Assembly: GCA_965215855.1 (NCBI GenBank)
Contig: CBDCER010000003.1
Coordinates: 496,001 to 560,000 of the forward strand
Direction: 5' to 3'
Length of the DNA stretch: 64,000 nucleotides
From: J027 sp965215855
GTDB taxonomy: Bacteria; Chloroflexota; Anaerolineae; Aggregatilineales; J027
This document shows positions 53,372 through 62,278 of the stretch, piece by piece. The translations under genes and the position numbers were made by a program. The notes beneath the pieces were generated by a model. The model did not search any database. It was not told where the DNA came from and was given only the letters and a program-made list of their open reading frames with translations. How positions within the stretch are numbered: position 1 is the first letter of the stretch; every line of letters starts with the position of its first letter.

Positions 53372-54367
53372 CTACGACCATCCCTTCCGCCATTCTTGCC
53401 GAAACGAAATCACCACCAGCGCCACCACCACCATTAAATACGGCATCAATTGAAAAAACTCGTTGGGAATGATACTGCGACGTGTTTGCATCCTGAATTG
53501 AAGTGCCTGAAAAAAACCAAATAGAAGACAGGCAACTGCCGTCAGGCGTGGGCGGGCTGCTGCAAAGTAAACGGCAGCCAGGGCAATGAACCCACGATCC
53601 CCGGTCATCCGTTCACGGAACAGCGCCAAGTCACCCACAGATAGGTGCGCTCCGGCCAACCCACACAATGCACCGCCCAGCATCAGCGACAGGTATTGCA
53701 TCCGTGTGACAGAAATTCCGGCAGTGCGGGCTGCTTCCGGATGCTCGCCCACGGCCCGGATATGGCCGCCCACCACTGAACGATACAAGAAAATGGAGGT
53801 CAAGGGAACCATCAACCAGGAAACATACACCAACGGCGAATGGCCTAGCACGATGTCGCCGAGAATCGGCATAGCACGGCCTATCGCAGCCGTGATAGCG
53901 CCAATTACTGGTATGTCACCCAGTATCGAGTATCCTAAAACAAATTCGGCAATGAGCAACCAGTGTTCCAGTAGTGGGAAATTAACCACAGGTAATTTCT
54001 CAAGCTCCAATGGCGCAAATGTGCCGCTGGTATCATACAATACGTCCAGCAAGAAAGCAGTACCACCAATTGCCAAGAAATTGAAGGCTAGTCCCGCCAC
54101 AATCAAATTAGCTCGCATAGAAATGACGGCAATAGCAAAAGCCATACCCAACAATGCACCTACCAGCGCCGCAAACAAAACACCACCCCAGGTTGAACCT
54201 ATCTCAAAACCGGCTACCACAGCAGTAAAGGCTCCGGCCAGCATCAAGCCTTCCAGAGCAATGTTAATCAAGCCAACCTGATAACTTAACAGGCCCGCCA
54301 TGCCTACCAAGATTAGCGGCGTGGAGATGCGGAGGGTAGCCTCGCTGAGATTAATGAAGGTATCCAT
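53372..54367 (-). CDS. ABC transporter permease, nucleoside type (NupQ-like)
   Basis: 331 residues, about nine or ten transmembrane helices. SYQVGLINIALEGLMLAGAFTAVV and VVGGHIRAVGEHPEAARTAGISVTRMQYLSLMLGGALCGLAGAHLS are the characteristic EAA-like segments of branched-chain/sugar-type permeases that work with BMP binding proteins. It forms a heterodimer channel with the permease at 54379. It is followed immediately by the hydrolase gene. Confidence 0.92.
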   Translation of the reverse strand: MDTFINLSEATLRISTPLILVGMAGLLSYQVGLINIALEGLMLAGAFTAVVAGFEIGSTWGGVLFAALVGALLGMAFAIAVISMRANLIVAGLAFNFLAIGGTAFLLDVLYDTSGTFAPLELEKLPVVNFPLLEHWLLIAEFVLGYSILGDIPVIGAITAAIGRAMPILGDIVLGHSPLVYVSWLMVPLTSIFLYRSVVGGHIRAVGEHPEAARTAGISVTRMQYLSLMLGGALCGLAGAHLSVGDLALFRERMTGDRGFIALAAVYFAAARPRLTAVACLLFGFFQALQFRMQTRRSIIPNEFFQLMPYLMVVVALVVISFRQEWRKGWS

Positions 54368-54378
54368 AACATAAACCT

Positions 54379-55806
54379 CTATGACGCAACCGGCGTTGTA
54401 ACCGACTCTGTGGTAGCGGCAGGCGTCGCCGGTGGTTTTTGAGCGCGTCGGCGTCGTTGAATCCAGTTCAGATTCAGGTCAATCGCCACAAAAAGAATAA
54501 TCAGGGCTTGGATGATGTCTACAAGGTCAATTGGCACATCGGTGAACACTTCGATGGTTGTGCCCCCACTACGAAGCACCCCAAATAGCAGCGAGCCGAT
54601 CAACACTCCAATGGGCGAATTTCGCCCTAACAGTGCAATCGTAATACCATCGAAGCCGAACCCTCGGGAGAAACGAGCTGTGAAATTATAATGCACACCC
54701 AATACTTGTCCCGCCCCCGCTAGACCACCAAGAATACCACTGAGGACCATCACCTGCATGATGACCGCTGCTTTGGGAATACCAGACCAGCGAGCGAACA
54801 GCGGGTTGTCACCCACCATGCGAACGGCATAGCCCAGTCGAGTACGTTGCATAATAATCATCATCGCAACGACACAGGCCAGTGCCAGATAGATGGTTGA
54901 ATTGAGTTGAGAACGCTCCACCAGACGAGGTAATTGGGCTTGGGGCGCAATCGTCTCCGACATCGCATTCGCCATGCTCGGCAGAAAGAACGGCCCGCTT
55001 TGCACCATATAGCTCGTTAACTCGATGGCGACATAGTTGAGCATAATGGTTGAAACTACTTCATCAACTCGCAATCGCGCCTTGAGATAGCCAGGGATGA
55101 GTCCCCAAAGGCCACCGAAAATCCCTGCCATTACAAAAGCAAAGGTAATCAGCGGAATACGTGGCATATCAACAAAGGTGAATCCAACCCATGCCGCTAC
55201 GATGGCCCCCATATATAGGGAGCCTTCAACACCGATATTGAACACACCTGCTCGAAAAGCGATTGCCGTTCCTAGACCGGTAAAGATTAGGGGGGTGGCC
55301 GCCAGCAACGAATTGGCTCGTGCCCGCGATGTACCCAGACCCCATTCAAACAAAACGCGATAGGTATCCAGGACATCTTTGCCAGAGATTTTCAGCACAA
55401 GCCCCGAAACGATCAGTGCAATTTCGATGGTGATCACAACTCGGGCCATGTTCACTATCGTTGGGATGAGCCACTCTTGCCAAGCTGCCTCGCTGAGGCG
55501 GTAGGCGCACTGCTCGCAGGTCGCGGCCTCTGAACGATTAGTGATACGGCATTGTGGGCATCGCTTCTCCAACAAGGGGGACAATATAAACCAGAGTGGG
55601 GCCAGAAAGAGGATACCACCGATGCCCCCCGCAATGGCTCCACCTAACATCCCAACCCACCAAGATCGGTTGCGACTGTAAAATATGAGGGCAGTGATAG
55701 TTCCACCAACAATTCCCCAAGCGATAACCCCCATCCAGGCTCCAGCAGAACCACCCAGAATGGGGCCAACCGCCCAATATGGCAGGGGAGTACGTTCACC
55801 AAACAT
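54379..55806 (-). CDS. ABC transporter permease with N-terminal zinc ribbon
   Basis: 475 residues. Residues 120-475 are a normal nucleoside/sugar permease (IFTGLGTAIAFRAGVFNIGVEGSLYMGA, GYAVRMVGDNPLFARWSGI, LLGRNSPIGVLIGSLLFGVLRSGG). The first 115 residues are unusual: two or three extra membrane segments (12-75) followed by a CPQC-x10-CEQC zinc ribbon (C83, C86, C97, C100). The ribbon likely faces the cytosol. The C-terminus is a Pro/Ala/Thr-rich tail. Confidence 0.9.
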   Translation of the reverse strand: MFGERTPLPYWAVGPILGGSAGAWMGVIAWGIVGGTITALIFYSRNRSWWVGMLGGAIAGGIGGILFLAPLWFILSPLLEKRCPQCRITNRSEAATCEQCAYRLSEAAWQEWLIPTIVNMARVVITIEIALIVSGLVLKISGKDVLDTYRVLFEWGLGTSRARANSLLAATPLIFTGLGTAIAFRAGVFNIGVEGSLYMGAIVAAWVGFTFVDMPRIPLITFAFVMAGIFGGLWGLIPGYLKARLRVDEVVSTIMLNYVAIELTSYMVQSGPFFLPSMANAMSETIAPQAQLPRLVERSQLNSTIYLALACVVAMMIIMQRTRLGYAVRMVGDNPLFARWSGIPKAAVIMQVMVLSGILGGLAGAGQVLGVHYNFTARFSRGFGFDGITIALLGRNSPIGVLIGSLLFGVLRSGGTTIEVFTDVPIDLVDIIQALIILFVAIDLNLNWIQRRRRAQKPPATPAATTESVTTPVAS

Positions 55807-55840
55807 TAAATACCGAACCTTGCAATAAATCGCATATCAT

Positions 55841-57376
55841 TTAGGCAAAAATAGTTTCTGCGGCAGCAGTACGCCCAGCCATCAACAAGCCCAGCTTTTG
55901 GCGATCTGCTTCGCCGACTGTCAAGTGTCCCACCAATTGCCCTTCATAAATCACAACAATACGATCCGACAGGGCTAACAACTCATCGAGATCTGCCGAC
56001 ACCAACAAAATTGCCGTCCCTGCGTCGCGTAACCGCAACAATTCCTCATGAACAAACTGCATCGCGCCAATATCCAGCCCACGTGTGGGTTGCGCCGCAA
56101 TCAACACAGCAGGGTTCTCGGCCAGTTCGCGGGCAATCACGACTTTCTGAGCATTGCCACCAGACAGCGTTTTGACACGCACATTTGGCCCACGCACTCG
56201 AATATCGTGGGTAGCGATGGCCTGTTGGGCAAACCGCCGCATCCGCCCCGGAATTAATATACCCCAACGTGAAAAGTGTGAATTATGATAGCGCGTCGAG
56301 CCAATATTATCGGTCAAGGTCGATTCAGGACTGAGGCCTTCGTGGGTGCGGTCTTCAGGAATCACTGCCAGTCCACGAGAGCGTCGCTGGCGATTGCCCA
56401 GACGAGTCACGCCCTCATCAGCTAACACAATATCACCTTGCTGCGGATCGCGTAGCCCCACCAGTGTTTCAATCAATTCATGCTGACCGTTACCCTCAAC
56501 ACCGGCTAGCCCCATGATTTCGCCAGCATTTATCGTAAAGCTCATACTATGAATAGCCGGCAACCCACGATCATCCTGCACCGAAATATCCCGGACGTCC
56601 AACGCAGGATGTTGTTCTTCGTCAGATGAATCCTCTTTCTGGCGACTTATGGTGGTAAGATCGCGCCCGACCATCATTTGGGTGATGGCTGCTGGTGATG
56701 TCTCGCTAACGATCACTGTGCCGATCACTGCGCCATGACGCAGCACCGTTGCCCGATCACAGATCGCCATGACTTCGCGGAGCTTGTGGGTGATAAAGAT
56801 GACGGTGTGTTGCTCGGCCACCAATCGTCGCAAAACGCCGAATAGTTCATCAACTTCCTGGGGAGTCAGTACCGCCGAAGGTTCATCTAAAATCAGCAAC
56901 CGGGCGTTGCGATAGAGTAATTTCAGGATTTCAACGCGTTGTTGTATACCCACAGATAGATCGGCAACCCGCGCTGTGGGATTTACCTTCAAACCAAATT
57001 GCTCCGAGAGTGCCCGAACTCGCGTGATCATTGCCCGTCGATTGACAAATGGGCCACGCCGAGGTTCATAACCCAGCGTGACGTTTTCAGCTACCGAGAG
57101 CGAGGGTACAAGCTGAAAATGCTGATGCACCATGTCAATGCCGAGTCTAATAGCAGCCTGGGGGTTGGGGATAGATACCGGCTGACCGCGCAGCAAGATA
57201 TGTCCGGCATCTGGTTTCTCCATTCCATACAGAATTTTCATGAGGGTCGATTTACCAGCGCCATTTTCACCAACCAGCGCATGAATTTCGCCTTCAACAA
57301 CCTCAAAATCAATAGCGTTGTTGGCGACCACGCCCGGAAAATATTTGGTGATGCCGTGCATCTGTAAATAGGCCAT
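55841..57376 (-). CDS. ABC transporter ATP-binding protein, two nucleotide-binding domains
   Basis: 511 residues from ATG 57376 (GTG 57379 also possible). The first domain is intact: GENGAGKSTLMKIL, LSVGIQQRVEILK, LLILDEPSAVLTPQE. The second is of the degenerate type: GLAGVEGNGQHELIETL replaces Walker A and LIAAQPTRGLD replaces the DE of Walker B, while LSGGNAQKVVIAREL is kept. This asymmetry is normal in ribose/nucleoside importers. It powers the two permeases encoded downstream. Confidence 0.94.
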   Translation of the reverse strand: MAYLQMHGITKYFPGVVANNAIDFEVVEGEIHALVGENGAGKSTLMKILYGMEKPDAGHILLRGQPVSIPNPQAAIRLGIDMVHQHFQLVPSLSVAENVTLGYEPRRGPFVNRRAMITRVRALSEQFGLKVNPTARVADLSVGIQQRVEILKLLYRNARLLILDEPSAVLTPQEVDELFGVLRRLVAEQHTVIFITHKLREVMAICDRATVLRHGAVIGTVIVSETSPAAITQMMVGRDLTTISRQKEDSSDEEQHPALDVRDISVQDDRGLPAIHSMSFTINAGEIMGLAGVEGNGQHELIETLVGLRDPQQGDIVLADEGVTRLGNRQRRSRGLAVIPEDRTHEGLSPESTLTDNIGSTRYHNSHFSRWGILIPGRMRRFAQQAIATHDIRVRGPNVRVKTLSGGNAQKVVIARELAENPAVLIAAQPTRGLDIGAMQFVHEELLRLRDAGTAILLVSADLDELLALSDRIVVIYEGQLVGHLTVGEADRQKLGLLMAGRTAAAETIFA

Positions 57377-57393
57377 CACGCCCTCACAAGCGA

Positions 57394-57420
57394 AGCCACG
57401 CCCATTATGAAGGCGTGGCT
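57394..57420 (-). other. Strong hairpin between binding-protein and ATPase genes
   Basis: AGCCACGCC and GGCGTGGCT form a perfect 9-bp stem with a 9-nt loop in the 60-bp gap. Such structures commonly protect the mRNA end of an abundant binding protein or cause partial termination, giving more binding protein than ATPase. Confidence 0.6.
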
Positions 57421-57439
57421 CATGGGGAATTGGGAATTA

Positions 57440-58552
57440 TTATTCTTCAGCCAACGCTGCCCAAAGTGCATCCACACCCGTGCAGGTTGGATCTTCGTCG
57501 ATAATCGCAAATTGCTCGGCAGAGAGTGTGCGAATGTCAATGACCTCAAGTTCTCCGTCGATAATATCCTGGCGCATCGTATTAACCATATCCACATAAT
57601 CGCGGGGCACAATATGGCGGGTATAGGTCATTTCGCTCAACCCAACGCCCTCCACGTCCAGGCCATATTGCAGAACAGTGCCACCTTCCAACTCGCCATT
57701 CACAGCCAGTTCGATAGTGTTATAGACTGCAACATCAACGCGCTTCAACATACTGGTCAACACATTACCAGGTGCCAGATAGTCTTGGTCACCATCGACA
57801 CCAATCGCAAAGAAGTTTTCTTCACTGGCGGCTTCAATGACACCAGCACCAGTGCCGCCAGCCACCTGGAAGACAACATCGGCACCCTGTTCGTGCATTG
57901 CCAAGGTCATTTCACGACCTGTTGCCGGGTCGCCAAAAGTATTGGAGTAGGCCATCAGAACTTCAACATCGGAATTGATGGCACATGCACCTTGCAAATA
58001 TCCATAGAGGAACACATCAATACCACTAGACTTGACGCCACCTATGACACCCAAAACAGCTTCTGAGTTCGTTTGCTCGATGCTCTCATCAGTGGTTACC
58101 AAAGCGGCCAATGCACCAGCCAGATAGGACCCGGTGTGTTCATCAAACATGATAGACACTACATTGGGTTGATCGACAACAATGTTGACAATAGCGAATG
58201 TGGTATCGGGATAGTCACCGGCGATGCGGCCCAGCGGTTCGAAATGGCTGAATTCAAGCGTAATGACCAAATCAAACCCGGCTTCAGCCGCCGTTCGCAA
58301 TAATTGTTCAGCTTCGCCCACTGGATCGGATGATTCAATGGGGAACACCTGTACACCAAAATCTTGGGCAGCTTTAGTCAACCCCGCGAAAGCAGAGTCA
58401 TTATAGGAACGATCTCCCAGACCGCCCTGAGCAATAATCAGCGCTACCGTCAAATCTGATTGCGCCTGAGTTGAAGACGATGTTCCGGCCAGGCCAGGTA
58501 GGAGTAATACACCAATCAAAATCAGTAATGTCAGTTTACGTCGAACCATCAT
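57440..58552 (-). CDS. BMP-family substrate-binding protein (nucleoside uptake)
   Basis: 370 residues. A signal peptide (KLTLLILIGVLLLPGLAGTSSSTQAQ) ends without a lipobox Cys, so it is secreted rather than a lipoprotein as in many Gram-positive relatives. The mature part has the BMP/TmpC-like fold: GGLGDRSYNDSAFAGLTKAAQDFGV, DLVITLEFSHFEPLG, VLGVIGGVKSSGIDVFLYGYLQGA, GADVVFQVAGGTGAGVIEAA, IGVDGDQDYLAPGNVLTSMLKRVDVAVY. GGAGG lies 9 nt before ATG 58552. It captures the nucleoside for the ABC importer. Confidence 0.93.
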   Translation of the reverse strand: MMVRRKLTLLILIGVLLLPGLAGTSSSTQAQSDLTVALIIAQGGLGDRSYNDSAFAGLTKAAQDFGVQVFPIESSDPVGEAEQLLRTAAEAGFDLVITLEFSHFEPLGRIAGDYPDTTFAIVNIVVDQPNVVSIMFDEHTGSYLAGALAALVTTDESIEQTNSEAVLGVIGGVKSSGIDVFLYGYLQGACAINSDVEVLMAYSNTFGDPATGREMTLAMHEQGADVVFQVAGGTGAGVIEAASEENFFAIGVDGDQDYLAPGNVLTSMLKRVDVAVYNTIELAVNGELEGGTVLQYGLDVEGVGLSEMTYTRHIVPRDYVDMVNTMRQDIIDGELEVIDIRTLSAEQFAIIDEDPTCTGVDALWAALAEE

Positions 58553-58644
58553 GATCGTTTGCCTCCGAAAATCTTAATAATGTGAGGATTTTTGTTAACT
58601 TCCCTGTACCGATTGCTGCCGTACTCACCTCCTTATATCAAGTA

Positions 58645-59388
58645 TCAACGTTTTAGACGAACGGTATAACGGTAGAGGTCTGCCCGATAGATGGCGACCA
58701 CAGTTTCGATAGGAATATGTTGGTGATCCCAGGTCAAACGCGTGACCTTCAATAGTGGTTCACCGTGTGGGACATTCAACCATGCGGCTAACTGTGCATC
58801 GGCTTTAGTTGCTTCCAGGTGTTCTTCAGCTTCAGCTAATTGAATATTATGTGCTTCCAACACCGCATAAAGTGACCCGGCGGATTCCAGTTCTTTGCGT
58901 TCGAAATCAGTATAACTAAGATAAACATCATGCAGTGCAACTGGCCGACGGCCAACAAAGCGCAGCCGTTTGATATGCAAGACCGGCGTCCTCGGTTCGA
59001 GTTGGAGACGTGTTGCCACCATACTACGGGCAGGACATATCTCAAATTCCAAAATACTTGACGAAGGTATAAGGTTTTTGTCACGAATATTTTCTGTGAA
59101 GCTTTCCAGATTGTGCAGTAAATGCTCCAACAATCGAGGCATGACAAATGTACCACGCCCTTTTTCCCGGTAGATCAGTTCTTTGTTCACCAGATAGGTC
59201 ATTGCCTGGCGAACCGTCATAACGCTGATTTGGAGTTGGCGAGCCAGCATGGTTTCGGATGGCAACGGATCATTCAGTTGCCAGGTTCCGTTCACTATCA
59301 ATTGTTCAAGCTGCTCTTGCAACTGAAGATAAATAGGAACAGCGCTATTTTTATCTATTTGAATTTGCGACAGATCAAATGGTTTCAT
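58645..59388 (-). CDS. GntR-family (HutC-type) transcriptional regulator
   Basis: 247 residues: an N-terminal winged helix (about 10-75) with LPSETMLARQLQISVMTVRQAMTYLVNKELIYREKGRGTFV, and a C-terminal UTRA ligand-binding domain (about 95-240). It is first in the salvage operon, 92 bp ahead of the binding-protein gene. A palindrome (59406-59425) lies 18 bp upstream of its start codon and is its probable operator, giving autoregulation and control of the transport genes. The effector may be a nucleoside or its product. Confidence 0.9.
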   Translation of the reverse strand: MKPFDLSQIQIDKNSAVPIYLQLQEQLEQLIVNGTWQLNDPLPSETMLARQLQISVMTVRQAMTYLVNKELIYREKGRGTFVMPRLLEHLLHNLESFTENIRDKNLIPSSSILEFEICPARSMVATRLQLEPRTPVLHIKRLRFVGRRPVALHDVYLSYTDFERKELESAGSLYAVLEAHNIQLAEAEEHLEATKADAQLAAWLNVPHGEPLLKVTRLTWDHQHIPIETVVAIYRADLYRYTVRLKR

Positions 59389-59405
59389 GATAGTATTTTA
59401 TAGAA

Positions 59406-59425
59406 ATATCTAGTCCTCTAGATAT
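59406..59425. promoter_or_regulatory. Probable operator of the GntR/HutC regulator
   Basis: ATATCTAG-N4-CTAGATAT is a perfect 8-bp inverted repeat. HutC-subfamily regulators bind CTAG-centred palindromes such as TGGTCTAGACCA, so this fits. Position right upstream of the regulator gene suggests repression of the whole operon. Confidence 0.65.
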
Positions 59426-59654
59426 GCACAATTATATGAAAATTCGGCTGCTAATGCAATAAATTGCCTGGGGGGTGCATACCAGATTGGGGGCAATGCT
59501 GACTGACAATTTAGCCACAAGTAGCTTTGGCGGCTGTATAGGAACGGATGACGGATGCCCCGGTCGGCACGCTCCGGGCCGTGTCCAGCATCAATTAGCT
59601 CATTGTTTAATCCGCCGCGAATCGGTTCGCCCTAGATTTGGGATACACCCCTCA

Positions 59655-59680
59655 AGCGCCAGCGTGGATGTTTTGGCGCT
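59655..59680. other. Hairpin downstream of the SerA-like gene
   Basis: AGCGCCA and TGGCGCT form a 7-bp stem with a 12-nt loop, 8 bp beyond the stop codon. There is no T-run on the minus strand, so terminator function is uncertain. The rest of 59426-59687 shows nothing else recognisable. Confidence 0.3.
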
Positions 59681-59687
59681 CATGAAA

Positions 59688-61277
59688 CTACAAAATTATC
59701 TGTCGGGCATGGCGAATATACTCTTGAGAACGAAGAGTAGCCAATATCTCATCAGATAGGGGTTCATCCAGTGTCACCACTGAGAGCGTTTGGCCGCCAC
59801 GTTCAGCACGTCCGGTGCGCCAGTCGGCGATATTAATCTGGTTATCGGCCAACAATTGCCCCACACACCCAATGACGCCGGGGACGTCATAGCTGCCAAT
59901 GATGAGCATGATGCCTTCTGGCATGATGTCAGCCTGATATTGGTCAATCTGGACGATATGCGGGTCGGTATGATTGAATAATGCACCGGCGACTACCAGG
60001 CTACCGTCTGCCCATTGCACGCGACACGAGAGCAGATGCGTATAATGGGTACTGTCCAGCCCTTTGGCCTGCGACACTGTAATGTGATGTTCGTGGGCCA
60101 ACAACGGGGCGTTGATGTAGTTCACTTTATCTTCGCCCAACATCGGCGCAAGAATGCCACGCAGCGTCGCCACCGTAACAGGCTTGATGAGATGCAAAAA
60201 CTCCTCACCTTTGAATTCCATCAGCACCCGTTGAATTGGCCCATCCGCCAGATAATATTGTAGTCGGCCAATGGTTTCTGCCAGGCGCATATAGGGAGCC
60301 ACTTCCTCAAAAGGCTGCCCATTTGCACCCAATGGCATATTGATCACATTGCGAAAGTCCTGGCCGTGCAGCGCATCTAAAACTTGCTGGGCAATCATTT
60401 CACTCATTTTGTGCTGGGCTTCGTGCGTGTAATCTGCCAGACGCGGAGTATGCAAAACACGTGGATGACTACGCAGTGAACTTCCTGAAACAGGATCCCT
60501 AGCAAACACATCCAGTGCCACTCCGGCAATCATCCCATTGTCTAGCAAAGGCAGCAAAGCATCTTCATCTATCAAGCTTTCGTGTGTCAGGTTGAGTAAC
60601 AATGCGCCTGGTTTAACCAACCCTAGCCTATCATGATTAAGCAGGCGGTGTGTCTCCGGTGTGACGGAGCAGTGTACACTGATAACATCGGCACTCGATA
60701 GCAATTCTGGCAACCCTACCAGCTTTACTGGCAGACTTTCCAACCGACTTTCAAGCACATAGGGATCATTAACCAGAACTTGCATCCCGAAAGCAGTAGC
60801 CCGTTTGGCGACTTCGTAGCCCACATTACCTAGCCCGATCAACCCCAATATCTTGCCATGCAGCTCACTCCCAAGCAATTCATCGCGCTTCCAGTCGCCA
60901 CTCCTCAGTTGATTGTGTCCCTGGACAACAGGTCGTGCTAGTGCCAGTAACATTGCCAATGTGTACTCGGCAACACTCGTTGCATTCATGCCGGGTGTAT
61001 TCATGACAATGATGCCACGTCGAGTCGCTTCGTCCACGTCAATGCCCGCGAACCCACTGCCGACGCGTCCTATCACGCGCAACTGTGGGGCGGCGTCCAG
61101 CAAAGATTTATCAACACGAACACTATGCCGGATAATCAGCGCCTCGGCGGTTACCAATGACAGATGATCGTGTATTGGCTCGGAAGCAGAGATTTGCACC
61201 AATTCGCTAGTTTCGTCTCGTAGAATTTCAAACCCTGCTTCGGAAAGTTGGGTTGTAACAATGATATGATAGGACAT
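59688..61277 (-). CDS. serA: D-3-phosphoglycerate dehydrogenase-like protein with altered catalytic residues
   Basis: 529 residues with the long SerA layout: substrate/NAD domains (1-310), an intervening allosteric-type domain (about 320-450) and a C-terminal ACT domain (about 455-529). NAD site GLIGLGNVGYEVAKRA is intact. The three catalytic residues are all changed: the Arg of N-x-ARG is H232 (LNLTHESLID), the Glu of FxxEP is D261 (VFARDP) and the His of TPHLG is R279 (HTPRLADYTHEAQ). Serine-pathway activity is therefore doubtful; it may be a NAD-binding pseudoenzyme, a serine sensor through its ACT domain, or act on another substrate. Confidence 0.85.
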   Translation of the reverse strand: MSYHIIVTTQLSEAGFEILRDETSELVQISASEPIHDHLSLVTAEALIIRHSVRVDKSLLDAAPQLRVIGRVGSGFAGIDVDEATRRGIIVMNTPGMNATSVAEYTLAMLLALARPVVQGHNQLRSGDWKRDELLGSELHGKILGLIGLGNVGYEVAKRATAFGMQVLVNDPYVLESRLESLPVKLVGLPELLSSADVISVHCSVTPETHRLLNHDRLGLVKPGALLLNLTHESLIDEDALLPLLDNGMIAGVALDVFARDPVSGSSLRSHPRVLHTPRLADYTHEAQHKMSEMIAQQVLDALHGQDFRNVINMPLGANGQPFEEVAPYMRLAETIGRLQYYLADGPIQRVLMEFKGEEFLHLIKPVTVATLRGILAPMLGEDKVNYINAPLLAHEHHITVSQAKGLDSTHYTHLLSCRVQWADGSLVVAGALFNHTDPHIVQIDQYQADIMPEGIMLIIGSYDVPGVIGCVGQLLADNQINIADWRTGRAERGGQTLSVVTLDEPLSDEILATLRSQEYIRHARQIIL

Positions 61278-61417
61278 AGGCTTTTCCTCCAGGCATTAAG
61301 CTTAACGCATTTTCCTAACGGCAGTCTAGTCCAGGTATATGCGTTTGAAATGATCTAAACAGATAGCAATGCTGCTATACTCAAGGCCAACTATTATCAT
61401 ACGAAGGAGAAATTCTG

Positions 61418-62278
61418 GTGAAATTGGGCGTTGTTCTCCCCCAGACTGAGATTGGCGGTGATGTTGCCTTCTTGCGCGATTATGTTCAGGCGGCGGAAGC
61501 GTTGGGCTTTGATTATTTGTTGGCTTATGAGCATGTGTTGGGTGCGAATCCGGAGCGTCCAGGTGGCTGGAACGGGCCTTATACACATACCGACTCGTTT
61601 CATGAGCCATTCGTCACCTTTGGCTATATGGCAGCCCTGACCGAGCGCATTGAATTCGCTACTGGTATTTTGATTTTGCCACAGCGCCCCACAGTCCTCG
61701 TTGCCAAGCAAGCTGCCCAACTGGATGTGCTGTGCGGTGGGCGACTGCGCCTGGGCATTGGGATCGGCTGGAACGCGGTGGAATTTGAAGCTCTCAACGA
61801 GAATTTTCGCAATCGTGGTAGACGTTCGGAGGAACAGGTGGCAGTGTTGCGCGAATTGTGGACAAAACCGCTGGTGACATTCCAGGGTGACTATCACACG
61901 ATTTCCGACGCGGGCCTCAACCCGATGCCGGTGCAGCGCCCGATTCCGTTATGGTTTGGTGGTGGCAAGGATATTGTGCTGCGGCGTATGGCTCGGCTCG
62001 GCGATGGCTGGATGCCGAATACAATGTCTTTCGACAAAACCGCGTATATAGTCGGTAAACTCAAGCGTTACTTGGAAGAAGCCGGACGCAACCCAGATGA
62101 TTTCGGCTTGGATATTCGCATATCAATGAAGCAACATCCACAAGCGGAATGGGAAGCGGTTGTGAGTCAATGGAAAGGATTGGGCGCAACGCATCTGTGC
62201 ATCAACACAATGGGCATGGGATTGGAGCTATCCGATCATATTGGCGCGATTCGTCGATTCAAAGAGGCAGTTGGCTAA
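61418..62278 (+). CDS. LLM-class (probably F420-dependent) oxidoreductase
   Basis: 286 residues, luciferase-like TIM barrel. Family features: LGVVLPQTEIGGDVAFLRDYVQAAEALGFDYLLAYEHV, IEFATGILILPQRPTVLVAKQAAQLDVLCGGRLRLGIGIGWN and VQRPIPLWFGGGKDIVLRRMARLGDGWMPN. Start is GTG 61418 with AAGGAGA (61404-61410) upstream. The cofactor could be F420 or FMN; F420 is common in this subfamily in Chloroflexota and Actinobacteria. Substrate unknown. It converges on the TPR gene with overlapping stop codons (62275-62278). Confidence 0.85.
   Translation: MKLGVVLPQTEIGGDVAFLRDYVQAAEALGFDYLLAYEHVLGANPERPGGWNGPYTHTDSFHEPFVTFGYMAALTERIEFATGILILPQRPTVLVAKQAAQLDVLCGGRLRLGIGIGWNAVEFEALNENFRNRGRRSEEQVAVLRELWTKPLVTFQGDYHTISDAGLNPMPVQRPIPLWFGGGKDIVLRRMARLGDGWMPNTMSFDKTAYIVGKLKRYLEEAGRNPDDFGLDIRISMKQHPQAEWEAVVSQWKGLGATHLCINTMGMGLELSDHIGAIRRFKEAVG

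Noticed and set aside
59475..59759. 94-codon plus frame near the SerA-like gene
   Set aside because: Runs antisense into the end of the SerA-like gene and has no supporting features.
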